From Paracraurococcus sp042666655 (GTDB lineage Bacteria; Pseudomonadota; Alphaproteobacteria; Acetobacterales; Acetobacteraceae): a stretch of DNA of 64,000 bases. Below the pieces are notes generated by a model that worked only from the letters and a program-made list of their open reading frames with translations, was not told where the DNA came from and made no database searches. A program made the translations under genes and the position numbers. The stretch is from positions 62,001 to 126,000 of the forward strand of contig NZ_JBHTDE010000007.1 of the NCBI RefSeq assembly GCF_042666655.1, in the 5' to 3' direction. Below are positions 8,576 to 16,316 of this stretch, one piece after another (within the stretch, counting starts at the first letter, position 1; each line of letters opens with the position of its first letter).

Positions 8576-9100
8576 ATGCGCGTGGCGCGGGCGGCCGATG
8601 CGGGCGAGGGCGGGGCGGCGGTGACGCTGCGCCCCGGCCCGGCCGCGGAGGTCGCGGCGCCGGCGCGCATCCATTGCCTGGCGCGGGCCGCGGCACGGCC
8701 CGGCCTGCGCGAGCCCTGGGGCGAGGCGGCGGTGGTCGCCCGGCCCGGGGACACGACGCTGCCGACACACCGCCGCGTCCGGGTCGCGGTGGTGGCCGGC
8801 AGCCCCGTCGCCTGTCTCGGCCTCGATCGGGCCGAGGTGCTCCACCTGCATGCCGCGGCCGGCTTCCAGCGGCGCGGCATCGGGGGCAGGCTGCCGGCGG
8901 AGGCGATCGCCGCCGCGCCGGTCGGCCTCGCCGTGCCTAGCTTCGAGCGGAACCAGGCCGCCCGCCAACTTTATGAACGGCATGGCTTCCGCATCGCCGA
9001 TCGCCAAGCGGCATCGGCCCATGAGGACGGGGAGCCGGACCTCCGCTACGTCCGCGCCCCCAAGGCTGCGCCGAACCAGACTGAGGAACGCGAACCATGA
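8576..9100 (+). CDS. GNAT-family N-acetyltransferase embedded in the prpD-prpC operon
   Basis: The 174-aa protein carries the acetyl-CoA-binding motif A, HLHAAAGFQRRGIGGRL (roughly residues 90-107), and the motif-B ending NQAARQLYERHGF (about 125-138). Its first 20 residues look poorly conserved, so a GTG or later start is possible. It starts 4 bases after the prpD stop and its stop overlaps the synthase start by ATGA, so all three are co-translated. Its acetyl acceptor is unknown. Acetylation of a pathway enzyme is an attractive idea but only an inference: propionyl-CoA pathways are often controlled by protein acylation. Confidence 0.75.
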   Translation: MRVARAADAGEGGAAVTLRPGPAAEVAAPARIHCLARAAARPGLREPWGEAAVVARPGDTTLPTHRRVRVAVVAGSPVACLGLDRAEVLHLHAAAGFQRRGIGGRLPAEAIAAAPVGLAVPSFERNQAARQLYERHGFRIADRQAASAHEDGEPDLRYVRAPKAAPNQTEEREP

Positions 9101-10236
9101 GCGACTCCACGCAGAAACCGGACATCTACAAGGGCCTGGTCGGCGTCTATGCCGACGTCTCCACCGTCTCGAAGGTGATGCCGGAGACCAACAGCCTCAC
9201 CTATGGCGGCTATGCCGTGCAGGACCTGGCCGAGACCTGTTCCTTCGAGGAGGTAGCCTATCTGCTGTGGCACGGCGAGCTGCCGAACGCCGCGCAGCTT
9301 GCCGCCTTCAAGGCCGAGACCTCCTCGCAGCGGGAGATCAGCCCGGCGCTGCACCGCGTCATCCGGGAATTCCCCACCGACGCCCATCCGATGGACGCGA
9401 TCCGCACCGCGGTGTCCTTCATGGGACTCGAGGACCCGGAGACGGCCGATGTCTCCGACGCGGCGCAGCGGCGGAAGGCGATGCGGCTGTTTGCCAAGAT
9501 CCCGACCGCCATCGCCGCCGCCTATCGCGCGGCCAAGGGCCAGGAGGTGGTGGCGCCCGACCCGAAGCACAGCTTCGCCGAGAACGTCTTCCACCTGATC
9601 CAGGGCCGGGTGCCGCAGCCCGAGGTGCTGAAGGCCTTCGACGTCTCGATGATCCTCTACGCCGAGCACACCTTCAACGCGTCCACCTACACGGCACGGC
9701 TGGTGACCTCCTCGGGCGCCGACCTGCACGGCGCGATCACCGCCGGCATCGCCTCCCTGAAGGGGCCGCTTCACGGCGGCGCGAACGAAGCGGTGATGCA
9801 CATGCTGAAGGAGATCGGCGACCCGGCGATCGCGCGGGAGTGGCTGCAGAGCCGCTTCGACCACAAGGCGCTGGTCATGGGCTTCGGCCACCGGGTCTAC
9901 AAGTCGGGCGACAGCCGCGTGCCGACGATGCGTAAATACGCCGAGAAGATGGCCGAGGTGGTGGGCGACCGCACCTGGATGGAGATCTCCCGCATCCTCG
10001 CGGACGAGATGCTGACCAAGAAGAACATCCACCCCAACCTCGATTTCCCGGCCGGTCCTGCCTACTACCTGATGGGCTTCGAGATCCCGCTGTTCACCCC
10101 GATCTTTGTCGCCTCGCGCATTACCGGCTGGGCGGCGCATGTCTTCGAGCAGGGCGCCGACAACCGGCTGATCCGCCCGCTGTCCTGGTACGAGGGGCCG
10201 GAGCAGCGCCCCGTGCCGCCGATGGCGGCGCGCTGA
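9097..10236 (+). CDS. prpC: Citrate synthase family protein, probable 2-methylcitrate synthase
   Basis: The 379-aa protein is a short-type citrate synthase. Catalytic elements are visible: the His of LHGGANEAV near residue 230, the His of MGFGHRVYK near residue 268, and the RITGWAAHVFEQ block near residue 345, where substrate-contacting Arg residues lie. Size, the N-terminal DIYKGLVGVYADVSTVSKV start and the partner prpD-like gene favour 2-methylcitrate synthase (oxaloacetate plus propionyl-CoA) over housekeeping citrate synthase. Its ATG overlaps the GNAT stop (ATGA), with GAGGAACG upstream. A strong hairpin 80 bases after the stop probably ends the operon. Confidence 0.88.
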   Translation: MSDSTQKPDIYKGLVGVYADVSTVSKVMPETNSLTYGGYAVQDLAETCSFEEVAYLLWHGELPNAAQLAAFKAETSSQREISPALHRVIREFPTDAHPMDAIRTAVSFMGLEDPETADVSDAAQRRKAMRLFAKIPTAIAAAYRAAKGQEVVAPDPKHSFAENVFHLIQGRVPQPEVLKAFDVSMILYAEHTFNASTYTARLVTSSGADLHGAITAGIASLKGPLHGGANEAVMHMLKEIGDPAIAREWLQSRFDHKALVMGFGHRVYKSGDSRVPTMRKYAEKMAEVVGDRTWMEISRILADEMLTKKNIHPNLDFPAGPAYYLMGFEIPLFTPIFVASRITGWAAHVFEQGADNRLIRPLSWYEGPEQRPVPPMAAR

Positions 10237-10317
10237 ACCGGGGCATACCGCCGGTGGCGGCGCGTTAAGGGCCCGTCAAGGCCGGCGTCGCGCGGCAGCG
10301 CGGCGGCGGGAAGGAAC

Positions 10318-10349
10318 CAACGGCCGCCGGCGCGATCCGGCGGCCGTTG
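10318..10349 (+). terminator. Strong inverted repeat downstream of the prpD-prpC operon
   Basis: A perfect 13-bp stem (CAACGGCCGCCGG pairing with CCGGCGGCCGTTG) closes a 6-base loop at 10331-10336. It lies 81 bases after the synthase stop. No T-run follows, so termination may be Rho-assisted or the stem may stabilise the 3' end. Confidence 0.6.
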
Positions 10350-10929
10350 CCGTCTTCGCCGCGGCGCATCGTGGTGGCCGGCGCCGCGCGTCGACATGGT
10401 GCTGCGAGAGTCGCGCGCCGGCGTCGCAGGACTCGCATCGGCAGTGCCGCGGCGTGCGGCGCATCGCCCGACCGCATGCGCGCGCAAAAAATCAACACGC
10501 GAATTGCGTTTTCGTTTGACATGCAGGTTGCGGGTGCAGATAGCGTGCGACTGCGCATGATGTCGTACGCGATTCGCGCGAATTCGAATCGCCTGATCGC
10601 AGCGACAGAATGCCGCAGCAGGGAAGGACGGTCCATGGACCGCAGACAGGACGGGATGGCGGCGCGCTGCGTCGGACAGCCCCGCCACCGCGGGGCGGCA
10701 GGTTGAAGCCCGGCGAGGGAGACGCGGCGAACAGGGACGCGATGCGGCACGGCGCCGCCGATCGCCCGTCGCCGCTTTCTGTCCGCACCGCCTGGACAGC
10801 GACCAAGTCGGCGCCACGCGCTACGGGATCCGCGCGCCGCCGCCATCGCACGACCGATCCTGCTTCTACCCGGGCCGTCCGCCGAACGGCAGTCCGGCCC
10901 GCCACGGAACGCGCAAGGAGATCCTGACC
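10350..10929 (+). other. Long leader region of the histone-like gene
   Basis: This stretch holds no convincing protein gene. Within it, about 10480-10600 is clearly AT-richer than its surroundings and carries a TTGACA promoter element, a 12-base palindrome ATTCGCGCGAAT (10572-10583), and CGATTCG/CGAATCG arms at 10570-10576 and 10585-10591. Further on is a perfect 14-base palindrome CGGTCCATGGACCG (10629-10642). It contains the ATG of a 23-codon frame (10635-10706) that has AGGGAAGG upstream and could be a leader peptide. If transcription starts near 10551, the histone-like mRNA has a leader of about 380 bases. Confidence 0.45.
10516..10544 (+). promoter_or_regulatory. Candidate sigma-70-type promoter for the histone-like gene
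   Basis: A perfect -35 hexamer TTGACA (10516-10521) is followed after 17 bases by GATAGC (10539-10544), a weak -10. It lies in the most AT-rich part of the intergenic region, on the strand of the histone-like gene, about 385 bases before its start codon. Confidence 0.45.
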
Positions 10930-11610
10930 GTGACAGATACCCCCGAAACCCCCGCCGCCCCGACGGCCACCGCCCAGGCGATGGCGATGTCCACCACCCG
11001 CCGCACCGCGAAGAAGCCCGCGACCGCGCGTGGCCGTGTCGCCGCGAAGAAGCCGGCGGCGCGCAAGCCGGCGGTGAAGAAGGCCGCGCCGAAGAAGGCC
11101 GTCGCCAAGAAGCCGGCCGCGAAGAAGGCCGCGCCGAAGAAGACCGCCGCCCGGAAGCCGGCCGCGAAGAAGGCCGTCGCCAAGAAGGCCGCGCCGAAGA
11201 AGGCCGCCGCCCGGAAGCCGGTAGCGAAGAAGGCCGTCGCCAAGAAGGCCGCGCCGAAGAAGGCCGTCGCCAAGAAGGCCGCGCCGAAGAAGGCCGCCGT
11301 GAAGAAGGCCGCGCCGAAGAAGGCCGCCGCCAAGAAGGCCACGACCGCGAAGAAGGCCGTCGCCAGGAAGCCGGTCGCCCGCAAGGCCGCGACCACCCGC
11401 AAGCCGGCCGCCAAGGCTGCCGCGCCGCGCAAGGCCGCCGCTCCGAAGGCCGCGCCGAAGCGCGCTGCCGCCGCCAGCGCCGCGACCTCCTCGCGTTCGG
11501 AAGCCGCGAAGAAGGCCGCTGCCACGCGCGCCGCGAAGAAGGCCGCCGCTGCCGCTGCGGTCACCGCGCCGATGCCGGAAGCGATGGGCGACGAGACCTC
11601 GTCGAGCTAA
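10930..11610 (+). CDS. Histone H1-like Lys/Ala/Pro-rich repeat protein
   Basis: The 226-aa product has a short acidic-polar N-terminus, then from about residue 24 to 185 repeats of KKA-type units, mostly AAPKKA, AVAKK and ARKP, and an alanine-rich tail ending MPEAMGDETSSS. Such AlgP/HC1-type proteins resemble the tail of eukaryotic histone H1 and bind DNA through lysines. They act in nucleoid compaction or as regulators. The start is GTG at 10930, with AAGGAG nine bases upstream. The reading-frame repeats make the DNA itself repetitive (30-base units built on aagaaggccgcgccg), so repeat number probably varies between strains. It is monocistronic, followed by a textbook terminator. Confidence 0.88.
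   Translation: MTDTPETPAAPTATAQAMAMSTTRRTAKKPATARGRVAAKKPAARKPAVKKAAPKKAVAKKPAAKKAAPKKTAARKPAAKKAVAKKAAPKKAAARKPVAKKAVAKKAAPKKAVAKKAAPKKAAVKKAAPKKAAAKKATTAKKAVARKPVARKAATTRKPAAKAAAPRKAAAPKAAPKRAAAASAATSSRSEAAKKAAATRAAKKAAAAAAVTAPMPEAMGDETSSS
11050..11400 (+). repeat. In-gene DNA repeats encoding AAPKKA/AVAKK units
   Basis: Imperfect tandem copies of aagaaggccgcgccgaag and aagaaggccgtcgcc alternate through this stretch of the histone-like gene. Units are multiples of 15 bases, so copy-number changes keep the frame. It is a coding repeat, not a CRISPR array: no unique spacers occur. Confidence 0.75.
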
Positions 11611-11632
11611 GCGCGCCGCTGATCCCGGCGAG

Positions 11633-11665
11633 AGGGCGCCGTCCCGCGAGGGACGGCGCCCTTTT
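11633..11665 (+). terminator. Rho-independent terminator of the histone-like gene
   Basis: The stem GGGCGCCGTCCC (11634-11645) pairs perfectly with GGGACGGCGCCC (11650-11661) around a GCGA loop. TTTT follows at 11662-11665, and the A at 11633 pairs with the first T. It lies 23 bases after the stop codon. Confidence 0.85.
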
Positions 11666-11680
11666 CGCGACCGGTCCGTG

Positions 11681-12283
11681 TCAGCCGTGCGCGCCGCCCG
11701 CCAGCCAGCCTGCGCCGCGGGCAAGAAGTGCCGCGACCTCCGGCCCCTTCAGCCCGGGCATGTCGGTCTTCACGTCATAGCCGATGCCGGTCTGCAGATA
11801 GGCGAGGTGCCGGTAGCCCTCGGGGAAGCGCGCCAGCAGCGTGGGGTCGAGTGCGAGCCGCGCCGCCGGGTCGACCGGGTCCATCCGGTCCTTCTCGTAG
11901 ATCGGTTGGCGCAGGACCACGCCCCAACGGCCGTCCCGCTTCTCCAGGAAGTCGTAGAACCGGCCGGTGCAGACCACGTCCACCATCACGCCGTGCACCG
12001 CGGCGCGCTGGCTGATGGTCATCTTGGTCTGGGCGATCGCCCGCGCCCCCGCCAGGTCGGCGCTGTGGCCGCCGAGGAAATGCAGGATGGAGACGCCCTT
12101 CTCCCAGCCGGCGATGCTGGCGGCGATGAACTCCTGCCACGGCGCCTGGCACCAGGTGGCGCACATGTAGCCATCGGCATGCCAGCAGGTGGCGAAGCGG
12201 TCCCAGTCGCCGGCATCGCGCCACACCGCCCAGTTCTCCACCAGTGCGCGGATGGCGATGCGGTCGTGCAATTCCTCGTCCAT
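11681..12283 (-). CDS. SnoaL-like/NTF2-fold protein
   Basis: The 200-aa protein has the NTF2/SnoaL-like pattern: an N-terminal helix ELHDRIAIRALVENWAVWRD, then DWDRFATCWHADGYM, and a beta-rich second half with GRFYDFLEKRDGRWGVVLRQPIYEKDR. Such folds act as small ketosteroid-isomerase-like enzymes, dehydratases or ring-hydroxylase small subunits. The domain is followed by about 50 extra residues (DPVDPAARLALDPTLLARF...) seen in a gamma-BHC dehydratase-like subgroup. The start is the ATG at 12283, five bases after the nitroreductase stop, so both are one transcript. Substrate unknown. Confidence 0.75.
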   Translation of the reverse strand: MDEELHDRIAIRALVENWAVWRDAGDWDRFATCWHADGYMCATWCQAPWQEFIAASIAGWEKGVSILHFLGGHSADLAGARAIAQTKMTISQRAAVHGVMVDVVCTGRFYDFLEKRDGRWGVVLRQPIYEKDRMDPVDPAARLALDPTLLARFPEGYRHLAYLQTGIGYDVKTDMPGLKGPEVAALLARGAGWLAGGAHG

Positions 12284-12288
12284 CGCGG

Positions 12289-12882
12289 TCAGCCCTTCCA
12301 GCCGCCGAGGAAGGCGAATTCCTCGATCGGCCGGCGCTGCCGCGGCGCGGTCTCGCGCTGCGCCAGCGCCTCCGGCAGCGCCTCGGGCGGGCCGGGCTCG
12401 CCGATGGCGATGGCGGCGACGGGATCGAAGCCTTCGGGGATGCCGAAGGCGGTGCGCGCCGCGGCGGCGTCGTAGCCGGCCATCTGATGCGCCTGCAGGC
12501 CCATGGATGCGGCCTGCAGCGCCATCTGCGCCATCGCCGCGCCGGTATCGTGCCAGGCGTGGCGGAGCGGGTTGCCGTTGGCCGCGTTGTGGCTGCGGGC
12601 GACCGACAGCATCAGCACCGCGGCATTGCGTGCCCAGCTCTGGTTGTTCGGCGACAGCACGCCGACGAGCTTTTCGAAGGCGTCCGGCTCGGCATCGCGC
12701 CGGGCGACGACGAGATGCCAGGGCTGCTGGTTGTTGCTGCTGGCGGCCCAGCGGGCGGCCTCCAGCAGGGTTTCCAGCGCGCCGGGGGGGAGGGGGGCTG
12801 CGGTGAAGCTGCGCGGGCTCCAACGGCGGGCCAGCAGCGGGTCGATGGGATGCGCGGCGGGGGCGTCGCGGCCGGTGGTCAT
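12289..12882 (-). CDS. Nitroreductase family protein
   Basis: The 197-aa protein is an FMN-dependent nitroreductase-fold oxidoreductase. The N-terminal LARRWSPRSF segment, the SSNNQQPWHLVV FMN-phosphate-binding block (about residues 48-60) and the C-terminal AIAIGEPG segment are typical of the short NfnB/HBN-type family. These enzymes reduce nitro groups, quinones or enones with NAD(P)H. The start is ATG 12882; a longer frame upstream is arginine/proline-rich noise. It is the first gene of a two-gene unit with the SnoaL-like protein, which suggests a shared small-molecule conversion. The substrate is not known. Confidence 0.87.
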   Translation of the reverse strand: MTTGRDAPAAHPIDPLLARRWSPRSFTAAPLPPGALETLLEAARWAASSNNQQPWHLVVARRDAEPDAFEKLVGVLSPNNQSWARNAAVLMLSVARSHNAANGNPLRHAWHDTGAAMAQMALQAASMGLQAHQMAGYDAAAARTAFGIPEGFDPVAAIAIGEPGPPEALPEALAQRETAPRQRRPIEEFAFLGGWKG

Positions 12883-12996
12883 GGGGGGTGTCCTTTGTCC
12901 GTGGGCGTGCCGCCCCATGGTCGGCGCCCGGCGCCGTTGGTCAAGGGCGGCGGCGGGCGGCGCAGGTGCCATGGTGGCGGGAGGGAGGCCGGCCCG

Positions 12997-13448
12997 ATGA
13001 ACGCCCTCTCCGACCGCAGGCCCGCCGCGCCGGGCGCCGGCAAGACCGCGACGCCCCGCGCAAACGGCCGCAGCGACCTGCATGCCTGGATGCGGGAGCC
13101 GGTGCCCTTGCTGCGCGCCGGCCGGATACCGAGGCGGATGCCGCGAACCTCGCTGAGGCGCTGGATGGCATGGCAGCGGGCAGTACGCCTGGAAAGCGCG
13201 CTGCGCATGCTGCCGATGCATATGCCGACATGGGATCACCAGGCGGAGCGGCGGGGGCGGCGCTGGGAGGCGAGGATCGGCACCCAGCGGAAGCACGCGC
13301 TGAACGTGGTCGGGAAGACCCCGGCCCGAAGGCGCGCCTCGATGATGCGATCGCCGAGGCCTGGGACACCGCCCGGTCGGAAGCGTCCGGCGAGACCGAC
13401 CGCTGGCGACCTTCCCCGAGGCGATCCCGCATAGGGGGGCCGCCATAA
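12997..13448 (+). pseudogene. Orphan small gene with apparent frameshift
   Basis: An ATG at 12997 follows a very good ribosome site (GGGAGGGAGG). The first ~30 codons read MNALSDRRPAAPG...RSDLHAW. After that, this frame becomes arginine/tryptophan-rich with rare codons (AGG, ATA, CGA) until TAG at 13434. From about 13086 the neighbouring frame reads a normal-looking acidic, alanine-rich protein (LDAGAGALAARRPDTEADAANL..., ending ...RWRPSPRRSRIGGPP) that stops at TAA 13448. One missing base near 13080-13090 would explain both. The codon use of this part is less GC3-biased than that of its neighbours (many GCT, GGA, GCA, GAA). I do not recognise the family. An intact 145-aa frame is the alternative reading. 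Confidence 0.45.
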
Positions 13449-13584
13449 TGGAGCGGCCCTTCGACTTCGACCCGACTGCCTGACTGCAGCGGCTTGCCCT
13501 CGAACGTGAACGCGGCATCGCTGCAGCGCCTTGTCTCCAGGGCGGATTCACGCGTCCGGGCGTTCACGCCCCCCGCGATCCGCG

Positions 13585-14217
13585 CTAGCCGAAGGTCGCC
13601 AGCAGGTCGTCCACCTCGGCCGGCGTCAGGGTGCGGGCGTTGCGGCCCTGCAGCATCAGGGCGAGCTTCGCCGCCTCCTCCAGCTCCTCCGCCGCATAGA
13701 CCGCGTCGTCCAGCGTCCTGCCGCTGACCACCGGCCCGTGGTTGGCCAGCAGCATCGCCCGGGCATCCTTCGCCGCGGCGGCGACGGCAGGTTCCATCGC
13801 GGCGTCGCCCGGACGGTAGTAGCGCACCACCGGCAGCACGCGGCCGACCCGCATGACGAAATAGGGCGTCAGCGGCGGGATCGGCGCGGCCTCGCCCGGC
13901 GTGGCCAGGCAGGCGATGGCGGTGGCGTGGGTGGAATGCAGGTGCACCACGGCGCCGGCCTCCGGCCGCGTCTCCAGCACCGCGCGGTGCAGGAAGACCT
14001 CCTTGGAGGGCTTGTCGCCGGAGACGTGGCGCCATTGCCGGTCGAGCTTGCTGATCCGCGCCGGGTCGAGCCGGCCGAGGCAGGAATTGGTCGGCGTCAT
14101 CAGGTAGCCGTCGGCCAGCCGCACGCTGATGTTGCCGGCGGAGCCGACGCTGTAGCCGCGGCCGAAGAGCAGGCGGCCGTGCTCGGCCAGGCGGTCGCGG
14201 AGCTGGGCTTCGTCCAT
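13585..14217 (-). CDS. otnC: Class II aldolase, probable 3-oxo-tetronate 4-phosphate decarboxylase
   Basis: The 210-aa protein belongs to the zinc-dependent class II aldolase/adducin family. The metal ligands are visible in VVHLHSTHATA (about residues 93-103) and LLANHGPVV (about 157-165). The catalytic acid lies in PSKEVFLHRA. It follows the OtnK-like kinase on the same strand, 103 bases after its stop. The kinase-plus-class-II-aldolase pair is the signature of C4 sugar-acid breakdown (threonate or erythronate), where OtnK makes 3-oxo-tetronate 4-phosphate and OtnC decarboxylates it to dihydroxyacetone phosphate. The isomerase OtnI and the dehydrogenase Ltnd/Dend are not here. Confidence 0.85.
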   Translation of the reverse strand: MDEAQLRDRLAEHGRLLFGRGYSVGSAGNISVRLADGYLMTPTNSCLGRLDPARISKLDRQWRHVSGDKPSKEVFLHRAVLETRPEAGAVVHLHSTHATAIACLATPGEAAPIPPLTPYFVMRVGRVLPVVRYYRPGDAAMEPAVAAAAKDARAMLLANHGPVVSGRTLDDAVYAAEELEEAAKLALMLQGRNARTLTPAEVDDLLATFG

Positions 14218-14292
14218 GATCGGTCTCCTGAGGGCTGGGGAAAGGAGGCGCGCCTTCCCCAGGCCCTATCCTCGTTTTCCGTGGGGGTACGC

Positions 14293-14315
14293 GGGAGAGA
14301 GGTGCCCTCTCTCCC
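14293..14315. terminator. Hairpin between the kinase and aldolase genes
   Basis: GGGAGAGAGG and CCTCTCTCCC form a perfect 10-bp stem with a 3-base TGC loop, six bases after the otnK-like stop on the minus strand. No T-run follows. It may reduce read-through into the aldolase gene or act as an RNA-processing site between two co-transcribed genes. Confidence 0.4.
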
Positions 14316-14320
14316 CCGGG

Positions 14321-15574
14321 TCACACGCCGAAGGCCTTCAGGAAGAAGTCCCGTGCGCCGAAATTCCCCGACTTCAACGCCAGGTGCAGCCCCACGGGTT
14401 CCGCGTATGTCCAGGGCACGCCCGGGTCGATCTCCGGCCCGATCCGCAGCGCCGTGACGCCGAGCCGCGAGACCACCGCGCCCGAGGTCTCGCCGCCCGC
14501 CACCACCAGCCGCCGCACGCCGCGCGCGACCAGGCCCGCGGCGATGCTCGCCACCGCGTCCTCCACCAACGCGCCGGCGGCGTCGCGCCCCAGCTTCGCC
14601 TGCAGCGCCGCCACCTTGTCGGGCGGGGCGGAGGCGGCGATCACCACCGGGTGTTCGCCGAGCTTGCCCTCGGCCCAGGCCAGCGCCTCGGCCGTCAGCG
14701 CCGCGGCATCCGGCGTCGCCAGCACGTCGAGCTCCAGCGTATGCGCATGGTCCCGCGCATAGCCGATCTGCCCGAGCGTCGCGCGCGAGCACGACCCGGC
14801 GACCACCGCCGCGTGGCCCTGCATCGGCGGCAGCGTCGCGGCGGCCTCGCCGCGGTCCGGCAGCAGCCCCTTGGCGCGGAAGTTGGCCGGCAGGCCCATG
14901 GCGATGCCGCTGCCGCCGGTGATCAGCGCATGGTCGGCGGCGGCCTCGCCGATGGCGACCAGATGCGCGTCGGTGACCGCGTCGACGATGGCGTAGCGCC
15001 AGCCGCTCTCCTTCAGGCCGGTCATGGTGTGGCGGATGACGGTGGCGCCCTGCTCGACGACGGGGAAGGGGATCAGCTTCACCGTGCCGCTGGTCTGCCG
15101 CCCCAGCACGCGCACGAGGTTGGCATCCCGCATCGGGGTGAGGGGGTGGTTCTCCATCCCGCTCTCGTTCAGCAGCTTGTCGCCGACGAAGAGATGCCCC
15201 TGGTAGACGGTGCGGCCATTGGTCGGGAAGGCGGGGTTGGCGAGGGCGAAGCCGCAGTCGAGGCGCTTCACCAGCGCATCCGCCACCGGGCCGATATTGC
15301 CCGCCTCCGTGCTGTCGAAGGTCGAGCAGTACTTGAAGAAGATCTGCCGGGCGCCCGCCGCCAGCAGCGCCTCGCAGGCGGCCAGGCTCTCCGCCACGGC
15401 CTCGGCCACCGGGGCGGTGCGGGATTTCAGCGCGACGATGACCACGTCCGCCTTGGGCAGGGGGCCGGTGGGGACGCCGATCACCTGCACCGCGGTCATG
15501 CCGCCCTTGACCAGGGTATTGGCCAGGTCGGTGGCGCCGGTGAAGTCGTCGGCGATGCAGCCGAGCAGGGGCAT
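14321..15574 (-). CDS. otnK: Four-carbon acid sugar kinase, probable 3-oxo-tetronate kinase
   Basis: The 417-aa protein is a DUF1537-family sugar-acid kinase. The N-terminal LGCIADDFTGATDLA motif binds the sugar acid. KYCSTFDST and NPAFPTNGRTVYQGH are family blocks. The C-terminal nucleotide-binding domain shows VVAGGETSGAVVSRLG near residue 370. These kinases phosphorylate 3-oxo-tetronates in threonate/erythronate catabolism with ATP. The length is typical. Its partner aldolase lies downstream on the same strand. Upstream is marC, separated by a GC-rich hairpin. It is cytosolic. Confidence 0.92.
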   Translation of the reverse strand: MPLLGCIADDFTGATDLANTLVKGGMTAVQVIGVPTGPLPKADVVIVALKSRTAPVAEAVAESLAACEALLAAGARQIFFKYCSTFDSTEAGNIGPVADALVKRLDCGFALANPAFPTNGRTVYQGHLFVGDKLLNESGMENHPLTPMRDANLVRVLGRQTSGTVKLIPFPVVEQGATVIRHTMTGLKESGWRYAIVDAVTDAHLVAIGEAAADHALITGGSGIAMGLPANFRAKGLLPDRGEAAATLPPMQGHAAVVAGSCSRATLGQIGYARDHAHTLELDVLATPDAAALTAEALAWAEGKLGEHPVVIAASAPPDKVAALQAKLGRDAAGALVEDAVASIAAGLVARGVRRLVVAGGETSGAVVSRLGVTALRIGPEIDPGVPWTYAEPVGLHLALKSGNFGARDFFLKAFGV

Positions 15575-15589
15575 GGTCGTCTCTCTCCC

Positions 15590-15607
15590 AGGGGGCGGTC
15601 GCCCCCT
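15590..15607. terminator. GC palindrome between marC and the kinase gene
   Basis: GGGGGCG and CGCCCCC form a perfect inverted repeat with a 2-base centre (effectively a 4-base loop), plus a flanking A-T pair. It lies directly after the marC stop on the minus strand and 16 bases before the kinase start. It is a candidate terminator or an mRNA boundary; no T-run is seen. Confidence 0.35.
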
Positions 15608-15608
15608 T

Positions 15609-16250
15609 CTACCCCGCAGCGGGCGCCGCGGCGATCACCCCGAGGACCCGCAGCGCGTTCAGCATGATGTTGAGCCCGAGCGCCGCCTGGACCACCCCCA
15701 GCACCGTCCCCAGCACCAGCAGCGGCATGCCGAGCCAGCGCAGCACGGTGGCGGCGAAGAGCATCGCCAGCAGGTTCAGCAGCATCACCGCCAGCAGCAG
15801 TCCGACGATCGCGCTCTTGTCGGGCCAGCCGGGCGCCAGCGTCATGTAGATGATGACGGCGGCGATGCCGGACGGCGTGACGATGATCGGGTAGGCCAGC
15901 GGCATGGCCGCGGCCTGCAGGCTGGGTGGCTCGGCCGGGGCCGCGCGCGGGCGCGGGTTGAAGGATTCCAGCAGACCCTGCAGCGCGACCAGGAACAGCA
16001 CCAGCCCGCCGGTGAGCGCCAGCACCGGCGGCGGCACGGCGTAGGTGCGCAGCGTCTGCACCCCCATGGTGCCGGCCAGCAGCACGATGCAGGTGGCGAA
16101 GAGGAAGCCGCGGATCGCCAGGCTTCGGCGCAGCGCCGGCTCGGCCTCCGCGGTCATGCGGTGGAAGGGGCCGAGGATCTTGATCGGCCCCAGCAGCAGG
16201 AAGAAGAAGCCCCAGACCTGCAGAAGACCGGGCGTGCCGTCGCCTCCCAT
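15609..16250 (-). CDS. MarC family integral membrane protein
   Basis: The 213-aa protein has six hydrophobic segments and the MarC family blocks: FFFLLLGPIKILGPFHRMT at the start, MPLAYPIIVTPSGIAAVI in the middle (the PLA-P-I--P-GI motif, about residues 118-133) and the LGLNIMLNALRVLG end. MarC proteins are inner-membrane proteins of unknown transport role; the old link to multiple antibiotic resistance is not supported in E. coli. The first hydrophobic helix begins almost at the ATG, so the protein may be slightly short at the N-terminus. It is transcribed toward the kinase-aldolase pair but probably ends in the hairpin at 15590. Confidence 0.9.
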   Translation of the reverse strand: MGGDGTPGLLQVWGFFFLLLGPIKILGPFHRMTAEAEPALRRSLAIRGFLFATCIVLLAGTMGVQTLRTYAVPPPVLALTGGLVLFLVALQGLLESFNPRPRAAPAEPPSLQAAAMPLAYPIIVTPSGIAAVIIYMTLAPGWPDKSAIVGLLLAVMLLNLLAMLFAATVLRWLGMPLLVLGTVLGVVQAALGLNIMLNALRVLGVIAAAPAAG

Positions 16251-16316
16251 CGCGCGTCCTCTCCACGGCGTGAGAGGCGAGTATCGCCGCAGCGGCAGCC
16301 GCGGCGCAAACCGCGG

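Noticed and set aside
10347..10706. A 119-codon frame in the histone-like leader
   Set aside because: Its first part is arginine-rich with no ribosome site; only the last 23 codons (from 10635) have a plausible start and are mentioned as a possible leader peptide.
11050..11400. Possible CRISPR array or satellite repeats
   Set aside because: The units are contiguous, in frame and multiples of 15 bases, without spacers; they are coding repeats.
10492..11724. Minus-strand frame with long LLRRGLLGDGLL-like repeats
   Set aside because: It is the complement of the Lys/Ala repeats in the histone-like gene, which has the ribosome site and terminator.
12244..12996. Plus-strand frames running into the orphan gene
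   Set aside because: They are antisense to nitroreductase and SnoaL-like genes and arginine-rich; only the part after ATG 12997 has a ribosome site.
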